From: SZUA-545 sp050297855
GTDB lineage: Bacteria > Campylobacterota > Campylobacteria > Campylobacterales > SZUA-545
Assembly (NCBI GenBank): GCA_050297855.1
Contig: JBNKTC010000010.1
Location: 496,001-560,000, forward strand
Length of the DNA: 64,000 nt
Direction of reading: 5' to 3'
Shown: positions 60,541 through 64,000 of the stretch, one piece after another
Layout: every line of letters begins with the position of its first letter
Numbering within the stretch: position 1 is the first letter of the stretch
Program-made: the position numbers and the translations under genes
The notes under the pieces: model-generated
Seen by the model: only the letters and a program-made list of their open reading frames with translations
What the model was told of the DNA's origin: nothing
The model's database searches: none

Positions 60541-61657
60541 GGGCATCCCCCTCGAAGAGTTCGGAGAGTTTTTCCGGCGCCACACCGGGAAGGTAGGCGA
60601 GCATCAGGTTATCCTCGACATGCTGCGGATCGACCGCCCCGAAAAGCGCACTGACGACATTGCCGCTGCGGGCGAACTGCAGCGCGCTGGCGACGTCGGT
60701 CAGCTCCCCGGTCCCCAGCAGCTCCCCGATCCGCGCATCGAACTTCCCTTTGAAAAGATTCATCTGCAGCAGCGACGAGGAGACCATCAGGTTCAGATTG
60801 AAGCCGTGGACCGCCTGCATCAGCGTGTAGTACCGGCCGTCGGGGCCTTTCTGGTTGGAGTAGTTGAAGGCGTGGGGCTTGGCGAGATTATAGGGCGACT
60901 GCACGTAGCGGAAGTGGTGGGTCGTGGCGCCGCCGACCTCCTGGGCGATGGCGACGAGATCTTTGAGACTCAGGTACTCGGTGTGCCCTTCCTGGTATAA
61001 AAAGCCGTTCCAGGTGGCGATGCCGTAGCTGCGGATCTTCCCTTCGGAGACCAACCCCTCGAAGAGCTCAAAGGCTTTTTTGATCCGCTTTTTGAGGGTT
61101 TTGTAGTCGACGTAACCCAGCTGAAACTCCGGATTGTGCAAGAAGAGAATGTCGAGGGTGTCGAGCTGCAGGTTCTTGAGCGACTGCTCGACGCTCCAGC
61201 GCAGGAAGGCCGGTGTCATGCAGTGCTGATCCATCACCACCTCCTCTTTGGAGGCAAGGCCCGGAGCGATCACCGTATCCTCGATCCAGCCGTAGGGGTT
61301 CTCCGGAAAGGGGAAATCCAGGGGCAGGAAGCCCGCCTTGGAGGTGACCACCAGCTGTTCGCGGCGCGCTTTGCCCGCGTCGAAAAGCTCCTGCAGCGCC
61401 TCGCCGATCTCCCGCTCGCTGGTCTGGTAGCGGTAGTTGATGGCGGTGTCGATCAGATTGATACCGTTGAGCACGGCGGTCTTGACGGCGTCTTTGTAGT
61501 TGACTATGTAGTTCTCTTCGCGGTAGGGCTCTTTGCGGAAGGTGCCCAGGCCCAGGGAGGAGACGAAGACTTCACCGTCGAAGCGGTAGAACGCTTTGCT
61601 GTATTTGGGGAACTGCTTGAGGTACTCGAAGGTTCCCTCTTTCGTGGCATGACTCAT
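60530..61657 (-). CDS. Aldo/keto reductase
   Basis: About 375 residues, TIM-barrel NAD(P)H oxidoreductase. Active-site residues visible: Asp-Thr-Ala-Ile-Asn-Tyr (Asp and Tyr), Thr-Ser-Lys-Ala (Lys) and Leu-His-Asn-Pro-Glu (His). Substrate unknown. The start is placed at ATG 61657, although the frame is open to GTG 61729 right after the nifU stop; the extra part is Arg-rich and unlike the family. Second gene of the nifU operon, overlapping the flavoprotein start by 11 bases. Confidence 0.85.
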   Translation of the reverse strand: MSHATKEGTFEYLKQFPKYSKAFYRFDGEVFVSSLGLGTFRKEPYREENYIVNYKDAVKTAVLNGINLIDTAINYRYQTSEREIGEALQELFDAGKARREQLVVTSKAGFLPLDFPFPENPYGWIEDTVIAPGLASKEEVVMDQHCMTPAFLRWSVEQSLKNLQLDTLDILFLHNPEFQLGYVDYKTLKKRIKKAFELFEGLVSEGKIRSYGIATWNGFLYQEGHTEYLSLKDLVAIAQEVGGATTHHFRYVQSPYNLAKPHAFNYSNQKGPDGRYYTLMQAVHGFNLNLMVSSSLLQMNLFKGKFDARIGELLGTGELTDVASALQFARSGNVVSALFGAVDPQHVEDNLMLAYLPGVAPEKLSELFEGDAHAL

Positions 61658-61745
61658 CGGCGCGCCGCCCGGGCAAAAGCCCTGCGGGTTGCGACGACGT
61701 CGTCGACTGGGGTGAAAAAGATTCTGCACTCTCTCGGGGTTATCA

Positions 61746-62720
61746 TCAGGTTACGATCACTTTCAACGGCGCTTTGAGTTTAAATTTTAACATATCCTCG
61801 ATGCCCGCAAGGGTCGTCGTGGTGTTCATGGAACAGCTCATACACTCGCCCTGGTATTTGATGAGGATTTCGAAGCCGAACTCCTCGCTCTCTTTGATGT
61901 CGATCAGCTCTACGTCGCCGCCATCGGCCTTGAGGGTCGGACGGATGTACTCTTCGAGGATGGACTCGACGGCCTTGATCTTCTGCACCAGACCCATTTT
62001 GCTGAAGTCGCCGTCGCCTTTGGCTTCGATGATCTTCTTGCTCTTCTTCTCGGTCTCGAGCTCTTCGAGGGCCTGGGCGAGCAGATCGACGATGTAGACG
62101 TCTTTTTGCTCGTGGCCGCCGGGCTTGATACAGGATTTACAGAAACCGCCCGCCTTGGTGTAGTCGGTGACCTCTTCGACGGTGGTCAAGCCGTTGAGCT
62201 TGATCACTTCGATCAGGGTATCCTGGGAAACGCGGGCACATTCACAGATGATGAACTCGTTTTCGAGGCTCTCCATATCGACATCTTTGTAGATGGAGGC
62301 CGCTTTTTTGATGACGTCGTAGGCCATAACCGAACAGTGCATCTTCTGACCGGGAACCGCCGGGATGTCCGGGGTGTCGCGCAGCGCTTTTTCCACGTCG
62401 ATGTTGGTGATCTTGAGGGCTTCGTCGACAGTCTTCTCCATACAGAGTTCGGCCATCATGTCCGAAGAGGCGATCGCCGTCCCGCAGCCGAAGCTTTTGA
62501 ACTTGCTCTTCTTGATAACGTCGGTGGCGGGATCAATCTGCCAGTAGAGACGTACCGCGTCCCCACAGCTCTCCGCGCCGAAGTCGGCGATGATCAGGCG
62601 GTCAGTTCCGACTTCCGTCTCTGTGATCTCGCCCATGTTCAGCGGGGCGTTCATCCGTTTCTGTACTTCCTGCGAGTACTCTTCCCAGAGTGCTCCGCCG
62701 ATCAAATCGTCTCTAGCCAT
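61746..62720 (-). CDS. nifU: NifU Fe-S cluster scaffold
   Basis: 324 residues with all three NifU modules. IscU-like N-terminal part with the three cluster Cys (Glu-Ser-Cys-Gly-Asp, Phe-Gly-Cys-Gly-Thr, Met-His-Cys-Ser-Val). Central [2Fe-2S] part with Cys-Glu-Cys and Cys-Lys-Ser-Cys. C-terminal Nfu part with Cys-Met-Ser-Cys near 290. Builds Fe-S clusters for nitrogenase or, as in Helicobacter, for general use. The promoter element at 62763-62778 resembles those of other nif-linked genes. First gene of a four-gene operon; nifS is not in the window. Confidence 0.93.
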   Translation of the reverse strand: MARDDLIGGALWEEYSQEVQKRMNAPLNMGEITETEVGTDRLIIADFGAESCGDAVRLYWQIDPATDVIKKSKFKSFGCGTAIASSDMMAELCMEKTVDEALKITNIDVEKALRDTPDIPAVPGQKMHCSVMAYDVIKKAASIYKDVDMESLENEFIICECARVSQDTLIEVIKLNGLTTVEEVTDYTKAGGFCKSCIKPGGHEQKDVYIVDLLAQALEELETEKKSKKIIEAKGDGDFSKMGLVQKIKAVESILEEYIRPTLKADGGDVELIDIKESEEFGFEILIKYQGECMSCSMNTTTTLAGIEDMLKFKLKAPLKVIVT

Positions 62721-62762
62721 TGTGTCCCCTTTGTGCGTGGAAAAGATATCTGTGAAGGGTAT

Positions 62763-62778
62763 TGCAAGTCACGTTCTA
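62763..62778 (-). promoter_or_regulatory. nif-type -24/-12 element upstream of nifU operon
   Basis: Minus strand TAGAACGTGACTTGCA. The predicted transcription start is about 33 bases before the nifU ATG. It differs by one base from the element before the thiol peroxidase operon 18.6 kb away. Confidence 0.7.
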
Positions 62779-62807
62779 GACGGGGAAAGGGAGTGTGTAC
62801 CGCATGA

Positions 62808-62821
62808 CGACAAAATTGTCG
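62808..62821. promoter_or_regulatory. 14-base palindrome upstream of the nifU element
   Basis: Perfect palindrome CGACAAAATTGTCG about 30 bases upstream of the -24 half. A possible binding site for an activator or repressor; it is not the classic NifA site TGT-n10-ACA. Confidence 0.35.
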
Positions 62822-62867
62822 GTTTCTGGATATGGTGTGTGCCAAAGCCCGGCAGGCCGCCTTAAAC

Positions 62868-62999
62868 CTATTTGGCGACGTGGGACATGGCACCGAGCAT
62901 CGATTTGAGCCCCTCTAAAAACTCTTTATGGATCTCAGAAGTGCCTATGATTAAAAGCGTTGAATCGATAGCCAGGGTCTCAGGAAAAGGGGAAAACAC
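62868..62999 (-). CDS. Possible small protein between rpoN and nifU
   Basis: 43 codons from GTG 62999, ending Gly-Leu-Lys-Ser-Met-Leu-Gly-Ala-Met-Ser-His-Val-Ala-Lys. The second half would be an amphipathic helix. No good ribosome site, so it may be read through from rpoN, or be the end of an older gene. No family recognised. Confidence 0.3.
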   Translation of the reverse strand: MFSPFPETLAIDSTLLIIGTSEIHKEFLEGLKSMLGAMSHVAK

Positions 63000-63006
63000 G
63001 GGAAGC

Positions 63007-63026
63007 GCGGAGGCTTAAACCTCCGC
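63007..63026 (-). terminator. Hairpin spanning the rpoN stop codon
   Basis: GCGGAGG and CCTCCGC form a 7-bp stem with the stop codon in the loop. Only a weak T-rich stretch follows on the minus strand, so the termination role is tentative. Confidence 0.3.
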
Positions 63027-64000
63027 AAGCTTGTAGAGGAATTTCCGCTCTTTGAAGGGGGGAATGTCGAGCTCCTGGCGGTACTTGGCGATGGAGCGGC
63101 GTACCATCTGGATCCCGAAGCGTGCTTCGACCTGCTCGTGCAGGATCTTGTCGCTATAGGGTTTGTCGTGGGGTTCGCTCTGCACCAGCCGCTGCAGGAA
63201 GTGCTTGATCTCCGAGGTGGAGACGTCTCCGATGGCGTTGGAGAAGAAATCCTTAAAGGCGTAAACCCCCCGTTCGCACTCCAGGTACTTGTCGCTGATG
63301 GCCCGGGAGATGGTCGACTCGTTGAATCCCAACTCGTCGGCGACATCCTGCAGGCGCAGGGGCTTGAGCTCCCCGCCCATGAAGAAGGCGTACTGCTTCT
63401 CGATCAGCACGAGCGCCACGTTGTAGAGCGTCGCCTTGCGCAGGTCGAGGAGTTTGACGAGTTCGCGGGCCTCTTTGAACTTCTGCTTGGCGAAGTTGTC
63501 GTACTTGTCGATCTGATTGACCGTCAGGTCGGGGTAAAAGGCGTGGTTGATCCGCAGGGTGAGTTCGTTGTTCTTGAACTCCACGAAGAGGTCGGGCAGC
63601 ACCGCCGCCTCGCTCTCCATGTACTCCATCGCCGGCGGATTTTTGAGTTTCTGGAGCACCTCTTTGGCGTCGTGGATGCGGGGGTGCTCGACAAATTTCT
63701 CGATCTGCTCGAACTGCAGGATCAGCGCGCTGAGCAGAATACTCAACTCGTCGTCAAGCTCATAATCGTTGAGCTGAAACAGAAATGACTCTTTGTAGTC
63801 TACCGCTCCGACACCGGCGGGTTCGAGGTAGGCGAAGCGCTGGCGGACGCTTTCGACCTTGTACTCGTCGGTCTCGCACTGCTCCGCGATCTCCTTGACG
63901 TCCCCCTCGAAATACCCTTCGTCACTGATGTAGTAGATGATCTGCCGGGCGATCTTCTGGGAGATGGGGGTCGGGAAGAGCGGCGCCGTGATCTGGTCGT
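63015..64000 (-). CDS. rpoN: RNA polymerase sigma-54 factor, N-terminus beyond window
   Basis: The frame is open from the right edge to the stop at 63015 (about 328 codons). It contains the core-binding region and the C-terminal DNA-binding part: Phe-Asn-Glu-Ser-Thr-Ile-Ser-Arg-Ala in the helix-turn-helix and an RpoN box reading Val-Arg-Arg-Ser-Ile-Ala-Lys-Tyr-Arg-Gln (consensus Ala-Arg-Arg-Thr-Val-Ala-Lys-Tyr-Arg-Glu). The TTG at 63746 is not the start because the family sequence continues upstream. In Campylobacterota sigma-54 drives flagellar genes and, with NifA, nif genes. Confidence 0.92.
   Translation of the reverse strand, partial: DQITAPLFPTPISQKIARQIIYYISDEGYFEGDVKEIAEQCETDEYKVESVRQRFAYLEPAGVGAVDYKESFLFQLNDYELDDELSILLSALILQFEQIEKFVEHPRIHDAKEVLQKLKNPPAMEYMESEAAVLPDLFVEFKNNELTLRINHAFYPDLTVNQIDKYDNFAKQKFKEARELVKLLDLRKATLYNVALVLIEKQYAFFMGGELKPLRLQDVADELGFNESTISRAISDKYLECERGVYAFKDFFSNAIGDVSTSEIKHFLQRLVQSEPHDKPYSDKILHEQVEARFGIQMVRRSIAKYRQELDIPPFKERKFLYKLAEV

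Noticed and set aside
61562..61580. TAGAACGCTTTGCT inside the aldo/keto reductase gene
   Set aside because: Spacer is two bases too short, and it faces against the coding strand with no start codon nearby.
44075..62830. Classic NifA upstream sites TGT-n10-ACA before the five nif-type elements
   Set aside because: Only near matches with 11 spacer bases were found (for example near 40805 and 62800); none had the exact spacing.

Overview
The window looks like chromosomal DNA of a GC-rich member of the Campylobacterota (Sulfurimonas/Hydrogenimonas-like); this is inferred from gene content, not from a search. Supporting signs are histidine kinases with the His-Trp-Arg-Gln-Pro type phosphoacceptor motif, a NIF-type Fe-S scaffold, small c-type cytochromes, many diguanylate cyclases and a sigma-54 gene close to nif genes. 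NifA, NifT, NifU and a NifQ-like protein point to a nitrogen fixer, although nifHDK are not in the window. Both ends cut a gene: an MFS transporter on the left and rpoN on the right.

Layout. 1-6.5 kb: MFS transporter facing a minus-strand run (ABC exporter, fused kinase, ACP-acyltransferase) and a nitroreductase. 6.7-13.4 kb: a cytochrome c'-like protein, a beta-helix lipoprotein, a dihydroorotase homologue lacking its metal ligands, a cytochrome c, lpxB, a thioredoxin and dsbD. 13.6 kb: tRNA-Pro(GGG). 14.1-25.7 kb: a signalling block with two related kinase/response-regulator pairs whose regulators end in PilZ-like domains, plus two GGDEF proteins. 25.7-31.7 kb: an ArsC-like protein and a small wHTH-like protein, then ETF:quinone oxidoreductase, a fused EtfB-EtfA and malate dehydrogenase. 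31.7-44 kb: an accessory region with a VWA protein, MoxR ATPase, NifQ-like protein, flavodiiron protein, ferredoxin, a tandem nitroreductase, an ankyrin protein and a thiol peroxidase. It is interrupted by an AT-rich stretch (36.0-37.7 kb) that looks like a small integron-type cassette array. 44.2-57 kb: nifA, an MCP-CheB-CheR set, a TonB receptor with a YfiR-GGDEF protein, an AraC regulator and a biotin carboxylase. 57-64 kb: a DUF2202 lipoprotein, the nifU-AKR-flavoprotein-nifT operon and rpoN.

The most useful new observation is a 16-bp element, TAGAACRNNNNWTGCA. It has fixed internal spacing and occurs five times: upstream of nifU, the thiol peroxidase operon, ferredoxin, the nifQ-like gene, and a 40-codon ORF at 53799. 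It resembles a -24/-12 sigma-54 promoter with a modified -24 half and sits about 40 bases or less from each start codon. With NifA and RpoN encoded nearby, it sketches a nif regulon joining Fe-S supply (NifU), molybdenum handling (NifQ-like, perhaps MoxR/VWA), oxygen and peroxide defence (ferredoxin-flavodiiron, thiol peroxidase) and an unknown micro-protein.

Intergenic DNA also carries a dispersed AAAAACT-type repeat placed at stop codons, a 7-bp tandem repeat that forms the end of one gene, two copies of a palindromic element and a long inverted repeat of about 150 bp.
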